From contig CAMNQH010000024.1 of NCBI GenBank assembly GCA_946549035.1, positions 1-48,765 on the forward strand: a DNA stretch of 48,765 nucleotides, in the 5' to 3' direction. Positions 8,272 through 18,477 of this stretch are shown here, piece after piece. Under the pieces are notes generated by a model. It searched no databases. It worked only from the letters and a program-made list of their open reading frames with translations, and was not told the DNA's origin. Source of the DNA: an uncultured Lachnospiraceae bacterium. Its GTDB lineage: Bacteria > Bacillota > Clostridia > Lachnospirales > Lachnospiraceae. Within the stretch, counting starts at the first letter, position 1, and each line of letters opens with the position of its first letter. The translations under genes were made by a program, and so were the position numbers.

Positions 8272-9372
8272 CTAAGGATTATGGTTGTTCAAAAGCTGCT
8301 GCTCTAATTTTTCATAGTCGTAGGTGCGCTGCTGAAAGTTGTGAAAGCGGTTGGCGGAAACCGCCTTGTTGGAAAGGGAGGAAGCCGTTTTGGATTTTTG
8401 ATATTCCGAATCCAGTTTTACGACATCCTTCAAATGATGTACGCCTTGTTCGTACCATTTTCGCAGGATACCGTCCGCGTATTCAAAGCTTGGCTGATGG
8501 GTAGCGGAAATCGTGCGCCGGCAGGCTTCTGTGATGATATCCGGGGTAAAACCATAAGTCTTGTCCCATTTATCGATACATGCGGTTTCGGAGGCCACCA
8601 GGTTCCGGCCGCTGATGCCTAAGGCTTTCATAACGGAAAAATGAAGCTTACTGTATGCGCTGGAGGCCCGCTTGGCCTGCTCTATGGTTCGTATGCCGTC
8701 TTCCTGCCAGGAAATGGCCACTTTATCCATGTAGCGCATACTGGTATGTCCTTTGCCAACACAATATTCAATCAGATATTCAATGATTTCCACGGTCAGC
8801 TTTAACTCGTCATACCAGAAAAAAATAGTTTGAATATCGGTAGAGGTCAGGGGCCGCTTTAAATAATGTTCTGTGACAAAAAGGAGCTCGCTGATGGTAT
8901 CCTTTTCCCGGAAGGCGGCCAGCTGTGCGGCAGTGTAGGAAGGCCTGGCAGGAGAAGGCTCTATGGGAGGAGCTTTTTGTTCCGTTGTCGCTGTTTGAAG
9001 GGAGGCAGGGGCAAAAGAGGAAGCCGGCACTAATGAATGCTCCGGTAAGGATTCTTTCTGATCCAACGTTTTTTGACCGGAATCCAAAAACCGTATTCCA
9101 GACAGCTTTTTATCTCCGTCATATTCCAGGCGGAGAAGGTTCATTTTTTCCCAATATTTTAAAGCGCGTTGAATATCCTTTTCTGTGTGCTCAAATTTGT
9201 CCGCGGCAGCGGAAAGAGAAAAGCTTGCGTCAGAGGAACCCATGCAGCGCAAAAGATATAAATATATTTTCACGTATTCGCCGTTGGCCGCAGTCATATA
9301 ATGATCGATGAATTGATTGGATACATAGGTAGCAGAAACATCTTTGTCATTATGCAAGGTTATCCGGGCCAT
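8272..9372 (-). CDS. DnaD-domain replication initiation protein
   Basis: 366 residues. The N-terminal part (about 1-100) resembles the winged-helix domain of DnaD/DnaB-type primosome proteins; a low-complexity Pro/Ala linker follows, then a DnaD-type helical domain with an FFWYDELKLTVEIIEYLIEYC segment and a second copy ending in a YxxNxxxK-like helix. It should help remodel DNA and recruit the helicase loader encoded next to it. An upstream in-frame ATG at 9447 is ignored because AGAAAGAGGTG lies just before the ATG at 9372 and the extra 25 residues look non-conserved. A DnaA-box cluster lies immediately upstream, so DnaA may control this operon. Confidence 0.83.
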   Translation of the reverse strand: MARITLHNDKDVSATYVSNQFIDHYMTAANGEYVKIYLYLLRCMGSSDASFSLSAAADKFEHTEKDIQRALKYWEKMNLLRLEYDGDKKLSGIRFLDSGQKTLDQKESLPEHSLVPASSFAPASLQTATTEQKAPPIEPSPARPSYTAAQLAAFREKDTISELLFVTEHYLKRPLTSTDIQTIFFWYDELKLTVEIIEYLIEYCVGKGHTSMRYMDKVAISWQEDGIRTIEQAKRASSAYSKLHFSVMKALGISGRNLVASETACIDKWDKTYGFTPDIITEACRRTISATHQPSFEYADGILRKWYEQGVHHLKDVVKLDSEYQKSKTASSLSNKAVSANRFHNFQQRTYDYEKLEQQLLNNHNP

Positions 9373-9488
9373 GAAAACACCTCTTTCTAAGTTCGTACAA
9401 GCACAGTTTATCACAGAAAAACAAAAAAGAGAAGAGAAAAATTTCAAGGATACGTTGTAGACGGAAGAATGGATAAGGTGAATAAAAT

Positions 9489-9661
9489 TGTGGATAAAGT
9501 GGATAACTTGTGGAAAATTATTATGGAAACAAGAAAATTCTCCTATAAATCAAGAAAAAAGCGGGAAAAAATGGAATGTGGAAAAATAACTTTATGTAAA
9601 CTTAAAATCCACACTTTGGCGAGGAAAGATTTCCAGGCCAAAATGTGGATAATGTGGATAA
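9489..9661. promoter_or_regulatory. Cluster of DnaA boxes
   Basis: Three perfect TGTGGATAA boxes (9489-9497, 9644-9652, 9653-9661) and three one-mismatch boxes (AGTGGATAA 9498-9506; TGTGGAAAA 9509-9517 and 9577-9585) lie on the same strand in 173 AT-rich bases. The last two perfect boxes are directly adjacent, and the first three sit 0-2 bases apart. This fills the gap between the primosome operon and the end of murC. It may be a DnaA-controlled promoter region or a DnaA-titrating site. Confidence 0.7.
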
Positions 9662-11041
9662 CTATTGTCCAAGCAGGTGCTCTCCTACTTGCAGGATATC
9701 TCCGGCCCCCATAGTTATCAACATGTCGCCGTTTATACATTTTTCCAATAAAAAATTCTCGATTTCATCAAATGATGGGAAATAATAGCACTCAGCTCCT
9801 AGTTTTTCCAGTTCTTTCAGCAGATCCGCGGAAGAGATACCGATGGTATTCTTTTCGCGGGCAGCATAAATATCTGCTAAAACTACAACGTCTGCCTGAG
9901 CTAAAGAGACTGCGAATTCTTTCAAGAATTTTTGCGTACGTGTATAAGTATGGGGCTGGAATACGCAGACAATACGTTGGCAGGGATATTTTTTTGCGGC
10001 TTCTAAGGTAACGGTTACTTCCTTGGGATGGTGAGCGTAATCGTCGTAAATGGCAATGCCGTTGAGAGCGCCTTTGTATTCGAAACGACGGCCAGGAGCT
10101 TTGAAATCATCAAAAGCTTTGGCAATCACCGGAAAATCTATGCCAAGCTCCAGAGCAAAAGCGGCTGCAGCGACTGCATTTAAGACATTGTGCGTACCAG
10201 GAACATGGATCTTCAGCGTTCCCAGAGATTGGTTTTTGTGTATCAAAGAAAAAGTTGTAAATCTTTGTGCATGAAATTGGATGTCATCTGCATAATATTC
10301 ATTAGAGGGGGCCAAGCCAAAGGTAACGACCTGCCCTTTGGTGCTGCTGGTAATTTCCGGAACATCCGGAATCTCTCCGTTGATAATAACTTTTCCGTCT
10401 TCGGGGACTTTTTGAGCAAATTCACGGAAAGAATTTCGGATATCCGCAAGATCTTTGAAGAAGTCCATGTGGTCTTCTTCTATATTCAATATCAGTGCGT
10501 ATCGGGGGTTTAGTTTTAGAAAACTATTGGTGTATTCACAGGCTTCTGTCAAAAAGACGTCGGATGCGCCTACCCGGATGTTTCCGCCGATGGACTCCAA
10601 AATTCCTCCCACAGAGACTGTTGGATCGGCATCTGCGGCAAGAAGGATCTGGGTAATCATGGAAGTGGTTGTAGTTTTGCCATGGGTTGCGGAAACGCCG
10701 ATGGAAACTTCGTAATTATCCATAATTTGGCCCAGGAGTTCCGCTCTGGTGAGCAGAGGTATATTTCGCCGCAGGACTTCCTTGAACTCCGGATTGTCCG
10801 GATGAATGGCGGCAGTGTAGACTACAAGCTGGGTTCCTTCTTTAATATTATCGGCGCGTTGGCCGTAATATATGGAAGCGCCAAGACCTTCTAACTTATG
10901 GGTGAGCTCTGATTCCTTGGCGTCAGAGCCGGATATGGGGAAACCCTCCTGCAGCAGTATTTCCGCTAAACCGCTCATGCTGATGCCGCCGATGCCTATG
11001 AAATGAATGTGAATGGGGTGATGAAAATTGATTTTATACAT
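9662..11041 (-). CDS. murC: UDP-N-acetylmuramate--L-alanine ligase
   Basis: Cytosolic Mur ligase of 459 residues that adds L-alanine to UDP-MurNAc in peptidoglycan synthesis. The Rossmann motif HFIGIGGISMSGLAE at the N-terminus is typical of MurC; ATP binding is at ATHGKTTTTSM, the central domain has NIEEDHMDFF, and the C-terminal domain has YDDYAHHPKE and FQPHTYTRT. A longer reading from 11113 would begin upstream of the promoter at 11082-11110, so the ATG at 11041, after GGACGG, is the start. It is divergent from glgC. The stop codon overlaps the edge of the last DnaA box. Confidence 0.95.
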   Translation of the reverse strand: MYKINFHHPIHIHFIGIGGISMSGLAEILLQEGFPISGSDAKESELTHKLEGLGASIYYGQRADNIKEGTQLVVYTAAIHPDNPEFKEVLRRNIPLLTRAELLGQIMDNYEVSIGVSATHGKTTTTSMITQILLAADADPTVSVGGILESIGGNIRVGASDVFLTEACEYTNSFLKLNPRYALILNIEEDHMDFFKDLADIRNSFREFAQKVPEDGKVIINGEIPDVPEITSSTKGQVVTFGLAPSNEYYADDIQFHAQRFTTFSLIHKNQSLGTLKIHVPGTHNVLNAVAAAAFALELGIDFPVIAKAFDDFKAPGRRFEYKGALNGIAIYDDYAHHPKEVTVTLEAAKKYPCQRIVCVFQPHTYTRTQKFLKEFAVSLAQADVVVLADIYAAREKNTIGISSADLLKELEKLGAECYYFPSFDEIENFLLEKCINGDMLITMGAGDILQVGEHLLGQ

Positions 11042-11081
11042 AATGATACCGTCCATTTTAAATATTATTATTTTTTCATAC

Positions 11082-11110
11082 ATTTTATACCAATCAAAAG
11101 AGATAGTCAA
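11082..11110 (-). promoter_or_regulatory. murC promoter
   Basis: On the minus strand TTGACT (11110-11105), a 17-base spacer and TAAAAT (11087-11082). The predicted transcript start near 11075 leaves a leader of about 34 bases before the murC ATG and rules out the longer frame. Confidence 0.6.
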
Positions 11111-11285
11111 CAAAAAGGATATATGGCGGCTTTGTCGTCTGCCAACAAGGGGAAAATAATCTAAAGAAGGAAACGAAACCGAATTACACCATTATTTACC
11201 AACAAAAAATTGGTTAAAATGACAAAAATGCATGGAATATGAAAAAATATTTGTGAAATATGTGTACTATTTTTTCCTTATATGG

Positions 11286-11291
11286 TATAAT
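11286..11291 (+). promoter_or_regulatory. Probable -10 element of glgC
   Basis: A perfect TATAAT lies 43 bases before the TTG start. The -35 match at 17 bases (TGTACT, 11263-11268) is poor, so an activator may be needed. An inverted repeat ACCAA-N7-TTGGT (11198-11214) lies further upstream. Confidence 0.45.
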
Positions 11292-11333
11292 GGAAACACT
11301 TAGAATATAAAGTAAGGACGAGAGGTGATAGGC

Positions 11334-12608
11334 TTGATTCGTAAAGAAATGATTGCCATGCTTTTAGCAGGCGGACAGGGAAGTCGGCTTGGCGTTTTGA
11401 CTTCCAGCGTAGCAAAACCAGCAGTAGCCTTCGGAGGAAAATATCGGATTATTGATTTCCCCTTAAGTAACTGCATCAATTCTGGGATTGATACAGTAGG
11501 CGTATTGACTCAGTATCAGCCCCTTCGGCTGAATACCCATATCGGGATCGGCATCCCGTGGGATCTAGACCGGAACAACGGCGGTGTTACGGTACTTCCT
11601 CCCTATGAAAAGAGTGTCAACAGTGAATGGTATACCGGTACAGCCAATGCCATTTATCAGAATTTGAACTACATGGAGAGCTATCATCCGGAGTATGTTC
11701 TGATTCTTTCCGGAGATCACATCTATAAAATGGATTATGAGGTCATGCTTGATTTTCATAAGGAGAATAATGCCGATGTCACCATTGCCGCGATGCCGGT
11801 TCCATTGGAAGAAGCCAGCAGATTCGGCGTTGTAATTACCGATGAGAATAAGCAGATTACGGAATTTGAAGAGAAGCCGGAGCATCCCCGGAGTAATCTT
11901 GCGTCTATGGGTATTTATATTTTTAGCTGGAAAGTGCTCAAAGAAGCGCTCATCGCCATGTCTGAGCAGAGCAACTGTGATTTTGGTAAGCATATTATTC
12001 CCTATTGCCATGGGAAAGGGCAGCGAGTATTTGCTTACGAATATAATGGCTATTGGAAAGATGTAGGAACGCTTGGCTCTTATTGGGAAGCGAATATGGA
12101 GCTGATCGATTTGATTCCGGAATTTAATCTCTATGAAGAATTCTGGAAGATTTATACCAACAGCGATATTATCAGTCCGCAGTATATTTCAGGAGAATCC
12201 GTGATAGACAGAAGTATTATCGGAGAAGGATCTGAGATATATGGAGAAGTACGGGGTTCTGTAATCGGGGCAGGCGTTACCATTGGAAAAGGCTCCGTGG
12301 TGCGGGATTCCATTATTATGAAGGACAGCGTGATAGGAGACAATGTAATCATTGATAAGTCCATTGTAGCAGAATGCTGCCGGATTGGGGATAACTGCCA
12401 GTTAGGAATAGGGGAAGAAGCTCCTAATAAGCTGAATGCCAGTATTTATTCCTTCGGTCTTGTTACAGTGGGAGAGAATTCTGTCATTCCTGCCGGAGTT
12501 AAGGTTGGCAAGAATACGGCTATTTCAGGCGAGACAGAAGAAGGAGATTATCCGGAAGGTGTATTGGCCAGCGGTGAGTATATTATTAAGGCAGGTGACG
12601 GAGTATGA
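11334..12608 (+). CDS. glgC: Glucose-1-phosphate adenylyltransferase, catalytic subunit
   Basis: 424 residues. It makes ADP-glucose from glucose 1-phosphate and ATP, the committed step of bacterial glycogen synthesis. The nucleotidyltransferase motif [11 protein letters not shown] opens the protein, followed by [30 protein letters not shown], the glucose-1-phosphate site FEEKPEHP and YWKDVGT; a left-handed beta-helix domain fills the last 130 residues. The likely start is the TTG at 11334, spaced 6 bases from AGAGGTG; a GTG at 11325 overlaps that SD. It overlaps glgD by the ATGA tetranucleotide, which suggests translational coupling. Confidence 0.93.
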   Translation: MIRKEMIAMLLAGGQGSRLGVLTSSVAKPAVAFGGKYRIIDFPLSNCINSGIDTVGVLTQYQPLRLNTHIGIGIPWDLDRNNGGVTVLPPYEKSVNSEWYTGTANAIYQNLNYMESYHPEYVLILSGDHIYKMDYEVMLDFHKENNADVTIAAMPVPLEEASRFGVVITDENKQITEFEEKPEHPRSNLASMGIYIFSWKVLKEALIAMSEQSNCDFGKHIIPYCHGKGQRVFAYEYNGYWKDVGTLGSYWEANMELIDLIPEFNLYEEFWKIYTNSDIISPQYISGESVIDRSIIGEGSEIYGEVRGSVIGAGVTIGKGSVVRDSIIMKDSVIGDNVIIDKSIVAECCRIGDNCQLGIGEEAPNKLNASIYSFGLVTVGENSVIPAGVKVGKNTAISGETEEGDYPEGVLASGEYIIKAGDGV

Positions 12609-13720
12609 AAGCAATAGGCATAATTTTAGCAGGCGGAAATAATAACAGGATGCAGGAACTGTCCAATAAGCGTGCCATCGCGGCGATGCCGGTGGCGGGG
12701 AGCTACCGCTGTATTGATTTTGCATTGAGTAATATGAGCAATTCTCATGTTCAGAAAGTGGCCGTGCTGACCCAGTACAATGCCAGAAGCCTGAATGAGC
12801 ATTTGAGTTCCTCCAAATGGTGGGACTTCGGAAGAAAGCAAGGCGGGTTATATACGTTTACGCCCACAGTAACGGCAAATAACAGTTGGTGGTATCGGGG
12901 AACCGCAGACGCCATGTATCAGAATCTTGACTTCCTGCGCAGAAGCCATGAACCATATGTAATCATAGTAGGTGGAGACTGCGTTTACAAGCTGGATTAC
13001 AATAAAGTACTGGATTATCATATTTCCAAGAAGGCAGATATTACCGTGGTGTGTAAGGACATGCCGGCGGATGTGGATGTCAGCCGCTTTGGTGTAATTA
13101 AGATGAATGAGGAATCCAGGATTGTGGAATTTGAAGAGAAGCCTATGGTAGCTCAATCGAATACGATTTCCACAGGAATTTACATTATCCGCAGAAGGCA
13201 GTTGATTGAGATGCTGGAGCGGTGCGCAATGGAAGACCGTTATGATTTTGTGACAGATATCCTGATCCGCTACAAGAATATGAAGCGTATTTTTGGATAT
13301 AAGATTGATGGATATTGGAATAACATTTCCACAGTAGAAGCTTATTACAACACGAATATGGATTTCCTGAAGCCGGAGGTACGCAAGTATTTCAGCAGTG
13401 AACCCCATATTTATTCAAAGGTTTCCGATCTTCCGCCTGCGAAATACAATACAGGTTCTGATGTACGCAACAGCTTGATTGCCAGTGGCTGTATTATTAA
13501 CAGTAAGGTGGAGAACTCCGTATTATTTAAGAAAGTATTTGTAGGAAAGAATTGCGTCATTAAGAACTCCATTATTTTAAATGATGTATATATTGGAGAT
13601 AACACACATATTGAGAACTGCATTGTAGAAAGCAGGGATACCTTACGTGCTAACACCTATTTCAGCGGCGGGGACGGAATTAAAATTGTTTATGAGCATA
13701 ACGAAAGATATGTGATGTAA
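12605..13720 (+). CDS. glgD: Glucose-1-phosphate adenylyltransferase subunit GlgD
   Basis: 371 residues, a GlgC paralogue. The N-terminal loop is [14 protein letters not shown], so the GGxGxRL pattern is changed, and the sugar-phosphate region reads [12 protein letters not shown] with YWNNIST where GlgC has YWKDVGT. In Firmicutes GlgD acts with GlgC as a regulatory subunit that raises activity (work on Geobacillus and Ruminococcus enzymes); the loss of canonical residues here fits that. A shorter beta-helix C-terminus is visible. It overlaps glgC by 4 bases. No other glycogen genes are in the window. Confidence 0.92.
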   Translation: MKAIGIILAGGNNNRMQELSNKRAIAAMPVAGSYRCIDFALSNMSNSHVQKVAVLTQYNARSLNEHLSSSKWWDFGRKQGGLYTFTPTVTANNSWWYRGTADAMYQNLDFLRRSHEPYVIIVGGDCVYKLDYNKVLDYHISKKADITVVCKDMPADVDVSRFGVIKMNEESRIVEFEEKPMVAQSNTISTGIYIIRRRQLIEMLERCAMEDRYDFVTDILIRYKNMKRIFGYKIDGYWNNISTVEAYYNTNMDFLKPEVRKYFSSEPHIYSKVSDLPPAKYNTGSDVRNSLIASGCIINSKVENSVLFKKVFVGKNCVIKNSIILNDVYIGDNTHIENCIVESRDTLRANTYFSGGDGIKIVYEHNERYVM

Positions 13721-13759
13721 CATAAGCGCATAAGAAGGACGCAGAAAGGGGAATATGGA

Positions 13760-14026
13760 ATGCAGATAACGGATGTACGCGTACGAAAAGTAGAGAAGGA
13801 AGGTAAGATGAAAGCGGTTGTTTCGATTACCATTGATGAGGAGTTTGTTGTTCATGATATTAAGGTGATCGAAGGGGAAAAGGGCCTGTTTATTGCAATG
13901 CCCAGCCGCAAAGCTGCTGACGGCGAATACAGGGATATTGCACACCCCATTAATTCTACGACCAGAGAACGCATTCAGCAGTTGATTTTGGATAAGTATC
14001 TGGCAGAAGAAGATGCTGTCGGGTAG
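13760..14026 (+). CDS. spoVG: Septation/RNA-binding regulator SpoVG
   Basis: An 88-residue protein matching SpoVG closely: [11 protein letters not shown] at the N-terminus, then [31 protein letters not shown] and the closing [20 protein letters not shown]. SpoVG is a small nucleic-acid-binding regulator affecting asymmetric septation, capsule and virulence genes in Firmicutes. An AAAGGGG stretch sits 9 bases before the ATG. It follows glgD after 39 bases without a clear promoter, so read-through from glgCD is likely. Two hairpins follow it. Confidence 0.95.
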   Translation: MQITDVRVRKVEKEGKMKAVVSITIDEEFVVHDIKVIEGEKGLFIAMPSRKAADGEYRDIAHPINSTTRERIQQLILDKYLAEEDAVG

Positions 14027-14078
14027 AAGTAGCAAACGATAAGGTATTGGGAAGTTGACGTAAAACAGGGTTTTATGG

Positions 14079-14187
14079 GTCTGGCAGGGAAGAAAGCCTG
14101 TCGGACCCTCTTATTATTGCGAAAGAGAAGATGAATTGTGTACGAAATTTTCGAAGTAGCCGCTGGGAGATATCCGGCGGCTTTTTA
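14079..14187 (+). terminator. Tandem hairpins after spoVG
   Basis: The first hairpin (about 14079-14109) pairs GGGTC with GACCC around an inner GCAGG/CCTGT-type stem and has a weak TCTTATT tail. The second (AGCCGC 14158-14163 with GCGGCT 14177-14182) is followed by TTTTT and is a classical terminator. The rest of the 320-base gap to pth holds the pth promoter and no gene that I can support. Confidence 0.75.
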
Positions 14188-14222
14188 GGGCTGCAAACAG
14201 TAAGCTGCATGTAAATTTTCAG

Positions 14223-14251
14223 GTGACAAATGCGAGAATTTTTAGTATGAT
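14223..14251 (+). promoter_or_regulatory. pth-mfd promoter
   Basis: GTGACA (14223-14228), a 17-base spacer and TATGAT (14246-14251). Transcription would begin near 14258, about 88 bases before the chosen pth ATG, which excludes the upstream start codon at 14223. Confidence 0.55.
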
Positions 14252-14345
14252 AATGAATGCGAAATATGGTAAGACTATTATTTCAAAATGGAAAGCGGGT
14301 GCAGATATGTTTCTGTTCAGAAGAAAGAGAGAGGAAATTATCCCT

Positions 14346-14912
14346 ATGTATATCATTGCAGGCCTTGGAAATCCTACGGCAAGATATGAAAAAACAAGAC
14401 ATAACGCAGGCTTTGACGTCATTGATGTGTTGGCGGAGAAATATCATATTAAAGTAACAGAGCATAAGCACAAAGCGCTTTGCGGAGCAGGAATGATAGA
14501 AGGGCAGAAGGTTATGCTGGTTAAGCCCCAGACGTTTATGAACCTCAGTGGGGATAGCATTGCTGCATTTTTAAATTTTTATAAGCTGGATGCAGCGTCA
14601 CAGCTCATTGTGATTTATGATGATATAACATTAGCGCCAGGAAGGCTGCGCGTTAGAATGAAAGGGAGCGCAGGCGGTCATAATGGTATGAAAAATATTA
14701 TTGACCGGATAAAAACACAGGAATTTATGCGGATTCGGGTGGGGATTGGAGAAAAGCCCCAGGGATGGGATCTTGCAGATTATGTGACAAGCCGTTTTTC
14801 TCAGGCGGAGCGCAAAGAGGTGGAAGCAGCGATGGAATTGGCTGCAGATGCAGCCGTCCTTATGATAAATCACCGGGCCGAGGAGGCCATGAATCGTTTT
14901 AATGGAAAATGA
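14346..14912 (+). CDS. pth: Peptidyl-tRNA hydrolase
   Basis: 188 residues, the normal family length. It releases peptides from tRNAs dropped by stalled ribosomes. The N-terminal IIAGLGNPTARYEKTRHNAGF carries the catalytic asparagine and histidine, followed by KPQTFMNLSG, VIYDDITLAPGRLR and the GSAGGHNGMKNI motif. The frame is open upstream to 14223 but that stretch contains the promoter, so ATG 14346 is preferred even though GAGAGG lies a little far from it. It ends by overlapping the first possible ATG of mfd. Confidence 0.93.
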   Translation: MYIIAGLGNPTARYEKTRHNAGFDVIDVLAEKYHIKVTEHKHKALCGAGMIEGQKVMLVKPQTFMNLSGDSIAAFLNFYKLDAASQLIVIYDDITLAPGRLRVRMKGSAGGHNGMKNIIDRIKTQEFMRIRVGIGEKPQGWDLADYVTSRFSQAERKEVEAAMELAADAAVLMINHRAEEAMNRFNGK

Positions 14913-14920
14913 GGGAAATC

Positions 14921-17900
14921 ATGAACACATTCATAAAACCTTTTCAGGAGTTAAAAGAATTTGGAGATTTGGAGGAAATCCTGAGGAAAGAGCATGGAAT
15001 TTTTCAGGTATCCGGATGTATTGATGCTCAGAAGCCCCATTTGATTTATGCATGTCGTAATGGCCAGGGCGGAAAGCTGATTGTTACGTTCAGTGAGCAA
15101 AGAGCCAAAGAGTTATACGAAGACTGCCGGTATTTTCAAAAAGATGCAGTATATTATCCTGCTAAGGATATCTTGTTTTATCAGTCTGATATTCGTGGGA
15201 ATTTGCTGACTGGCCAGCGAATCTCAGCCATTAAGGCGATTTTGGAGCAGGAGCACCCTATGGTTATTACGACTTTTGACGCGTTAATGGACCGCTTGGC
15301 GCCCCTTTCTGTAATAAAAGAAAGTATCTGTCATCTTCAGGTGGGGGATAGTCTGAATCTGGAGAAGATGTCCATGGAGCTGGTGCGCATGGGGTATGAA
15401 AGGAATTATCAGGTGGAGGCCAGCGGGCAGTTTGCAGTTCGGGGAGGGATTTTAGATATCTTCCCCTTGACGGAAGAGAATCCCTTTCGTGTGGAACTTT
15501 GGGGGGATGAAGTGGATTCTCTCCGAAGCTTTGAGGTGGACAGTCAACGTTCCATTGAAAATTTAGAAGAAATTTGTGTGTATCCTGCCAGTGAGACAGT
15601 GATAGATGAGGACAGGATGAAAAGAGGCTTGCTGCGGATAGAAGAGGAAAGCAGCAGATTATATGAAACACTTCGGAAAGAAATGAAGACGGAAGAGGCC
15701 GGCCGTGTGAAAAATGCTGTGGAGGTTTTGAAGGAAGAAGTGCAGGCTGCTTGGGGAACGGCAAACATAGACAGCTATTTGACGTATTTTTTTGAGCAGA
15801 CAGTTACCTTGTTGGATTATTTTAATGGAGATGAGACGGTTCTGTTTTTGGACGAACCTATACGATGTCTGGATCGGGGACGTGTAACAAGAGAAGAGTT
15901 TTCTGAAAGCATGGAGCACCGGTTAGAGAAGGGGTATATTCTTCCTGGGCAAATGGAGGCAGTTGTCCCGGAAAAACAAATTGCAGCCAGTTTAGAACGG
16001 AAACGATGTGTAGCTTTGTCCACTCTTGAAGGAAAAGTGGAAGGAATGGAAATCAAATCCAGATTTTATATTTCTGCAAGAACGGTAAATCCCTATAATA
16101 GCAGTTTTGACTTGCTGGTGAAGGATTTAAAACAATATAAGAAGAACGGTTTTCAGACACTTTTACTTTCGGGCTCCAGAACGAGAGCTATGCGCCTGTC
16201 CCAGGATTTACAGCAGGAAGGATTAAGCTGTTTTTATACGGAAGATTATGACCATGAGATACAGCCTGGCGAGATCATGGTGATTTATGGAAAGCTGAAG
16301 CGGGGATTTGAATATCCGGACTTGAAATTTGTGGTGATTTCCGAGAGTGATATTTTTGGCGCAGAACGGAAGAAAAAAAGGAAACGCCGTGTATATGAGG
16401 GGGAGAAAATACAGAGCTTTACCGATTTGAATATTGGGGATTATGTGGTGCATGAGAACCATGGACTTGGCATATATCGAGGCATAGAGAAGGTAGAAAT
16501 CGACAAAACAGTAAAAGATTATATCAAGATTGAATATGATAAGGGCGGTAATCTATACATTCAGGCGACCCAATTAGAGATGATACAAAAGTATGCGGGA
16601 GCAGATGCCAAAAAGCCGAAGCTAAACCGATTGGGAGGCCAGGAATGGAATAAGACTAAGACCAGGGTGCGCGGCGCGGTAAAGGAGATTGCCAGGGAAT
16701 TGGTGGAGCTGTATGCGGCGCGCCAGAAGAAAGAAGGATTTGTCTATGGCCCGGATACTGTTTGGCAGCGGGAATTTGAAGAACTGTTTCCATTTGAAGA
16801 GACTGAGGATCAGGTGTTAGCCATTGAGGCCGCCAAACGGGATATGGAAAGTACCAAAATTATGGATCGCCTAATTTGCGGAGACGTAGGCTATGGAAAG
16901 ACGGAAATCGCAATTCGTACCGCTTTTAAAGCCGTTCAGGAAGGAAAACAGGTGGTCTATTTGGTGCCCACCACGATTCTTGCCCAGCAGCACTATAATA
17001 CATTTTCCCAGAGAATGAAGGATTTCCCGGTAAGGGTGGATTTGATGTGCCGCTTCTGTACGCCTACTCAAATGAAGAAAACAGTGGAAGATTTGAAAAA
17101 AGGTATTGTAGATATTGTAATTGGAACACACCGGGTACTTTCTAAAGACGTGGCATTTAAGGATTTGGGACTTCTGATTATCGATGAGGAGCAGCGGTTC
17201 GGAGTGGCTCATAAAGAAAAAATCAAGCAAATGAAGCAGAATGTGGACGTGCTTACATTGACAGCAACGCCCATTCCCAGAACACTGCATATGAGCCTTA
17301 TTGGCATTCGTGATATGAGTGTACTGGAGGAACCGCCCATGGATCGAATGCCGATTCAGACATATGTTATGGAATTTAACGATGAGATTGTGCGTGAGGC
17401 TATCCACCGGGAATTGGCAAGGGGCGGACAGGTTTACTATGTGTTCAACCGCGTCCATCAGATTGAAGATATTACGAGCAAAATCGCGTCACTGGTGCCG
17501 GACGCCGTCGTTTCTTTTGCCCACGGACAGATGCGGGAACGAGAGCTGGAGCGAATCATGTATGACTTTATCAATGGAGAAATTGACGTGTTGGTTTCTA
17601 CGACGATTATCGAAACCGGGCTGGATATTTCTAATGTCAATACCATGATTATACATGATGCGGACAATCTGGGGCTTTCCCAGCTCTATCAGCTTAGAGG
17701 ACGGGTGGGGCGTTCAAATCGCACGGCTTATGCCTTTTTAATGTATCGGAGAAATAAGCTATTGAAGGAGATTGCAGAAAAACGTTTGGCGGCGATTAAA
17801 GAATTCACCGAATTGGGCAGCGGATTTAAAATTGCTATGCGGGATTTGGAAATCCGGGGGGCCGGGAATCTGCTGGGCGCCCAGCAGCATGGGCATATGG

Positions 17901-18460
17901 AAGCAGTAGGGTATGATTTGTACTGTAAAATGTTGAATGAGGCTGTGAAATCTTTAAAAGGAGAGGCCCCTGAAGAACGGTTTGAAACGACGCTGGATAT
18001 TGAATTGGATGCTTTTATTCCCCCAAAATATATCCCTAATGAATATCATAAGCTGGATATTTATAAGCGGATTGCCGGAATTGAGACGGAAGAAGAGAGT
18101 GAGGAAATGTTGGAAGAGCTCATTGACCGTTTTGGCGAGCCGCCCAAGTCTGTTCAGAATCTTTTGCTGATTGCCCGGATTAAGGCACAGGCACATGAAG
18201 TATATTTTACCGATGTTGTTCAAAAAGGAGATCATATACGGTTCGTACTTTATGAGAAAGCAAGGATTGACGCAGCCGGAATCGCCCGGTTTGTGGAAGA
18301 ATTTTTTGGCGCATTGGCATTTACAGCCGATGCCCATAAACCATATTTTACCTTTTATATGAATCAGAATTCCAAAACGAAAAAAGGATATGTGACGGAT
18401 GTTATTCGCACTGTGGTGGAAAAGGCCAGAATGCTTTTGATTCCGCAATGCAATGTGTGA
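14921..18460 (+). CDS. mfd: Transcription-repair coupling factor
   Basis: 1179 residues. Mfd pushes RNA polymerase stalled at DNA lesions off the template and recruits UvrA. Domains in order: UvrB-like N-terminal region (about 1-330), the CarD-like RNA-polymerase-interacting domain (about 500-560, IGDYVVHENHGLGIYRG), helicase motor with Walker A GDVGYGKTE at about 650 and DEEQ box IIDEEQRFGV at about 755, motif VI region QLRGRVGRS, and a C-terminal TRCF regulatory domain with FIPPKYIPNEYHKLDIYKRIA. ATG 14921 follows GAGGGA, while the in-frame ATG at 14909 overlaps the end of pth and lacks an SD. Translation is probably coupled to pth. Confidence 0.95.
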   Translation: MNTFIKPFQELKEFGDLEEILRKEHGIFQVSGCIDAQKPHLIYACRNGQGGKLIVTFSEQRAKELYEDCRYFQKDAVYYPAKDILFYQSDIRGNLLTGQRISAIKAILEQEHPMVITTFDALMDRLAPLSVIKESICHLQVGDSLNLEKMSMELVRMGYERNYQVEASGQFAVRGGILDIFPLTEENPFRVELWGDEVDSLRSFEVDSQRSIENLEEICVYPASETVIDEDRMKRGLLRIEEESSRLYETLRKEMKTEEAGRVKNAVEVLKEEVQAAWGTANIDSYLTYFFEQTVTLLDYFNGDETVLFLDEPIRCLDRGRVTREEFSESMEHRLEKGYILPGQMEAVVPEKQIAASLERKRCVALSTLEGKVEGMEIKSRFYISARTVNPYNSSFDLLVKDLKQYKKNGFQTLLLSGSRTRAMRLSQDLQQEGLSCFYTEDYDHEIQPGEIMVIYGKLKRGFEYPDLKFVVISESDIFGAERKKKRKRRVYEGEKIQSFTDLNIGDYVVHENHGLGIYRGIEKVEIDKTVKDYIKIEYDKGGNLYIQATQLEMIQKYAGADAKKPKLNRLGGQEWNKTKTRVRGAVKEIARELVELYAARQKKEGFVYGPDTVWQREFEELFPFEETEDQVLAIEAAKRDMESTKIMDRLICGDVGYGKTEIAIRTAFKAVQEGKQVVYLVPTTILAQQHYNTFSQRMKDFPVRVDLMCRFCTPTQMKKTVEDLKKGIVDIVIGTHRVLSKDVAFKDLGLLIIDEEQRFGVAHKEKIKQMKQNVDVLTLTATPIPRTLHMSLIGIRDMSVLEEPPMDRMPIQTYVMEFNDEIVREAIHRELARGGQVYYVFNRVHQIEDITSKIASLVPDAVVSFAHGQMRERELERIMYDFINGEIDVLVSTTIIETGLDISNVNTMIIHDADNLGLSQLYQLRGRVGRSNRTAYAFLMYRRNKLLKEIAEKRLAAIKEFTELGSGFKIAMRDLEIRGAGNLLGAQQHGHMEAVGYDLYCKMLNEAVKSLKGEAPEERFETTLDIELDAFIPPKYIPNEYHKLDIYKRIAGIETEEESEEMLEELIDRFGEPPKSVQNLLLIARIKAQAHEVYFTDVVQKGDHIRFVLYEKARIDAAGIARFVEEFFGALAFTADAHKPYFTFYMNQNSKTKKGYVTDVIRTVVEKARMLLIPQCNV

Positions 18461-18477
18461 AAAATATGTTAAATTAC

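Noticed and set aside
9489..9661. Chromosomal origin of replication
   Set aside because: There is no dnaA, dnaN, rpmH or gyrase gene nearby and no clear unwinding element; a DnaA-binding regulatory cluster is the simpler reading.
9469..9714. Plus-strand 81-codon frame across the DnaA boxes
   Set aside because: It is built mostly from DnaA-box repeats and the antisense of murC, with no SD and no recognisable protein.
14223..14345. N-terminal extension of pth
   Set aside because: The segment contains a good promoter and would make the protein 41 residues longer than the family.
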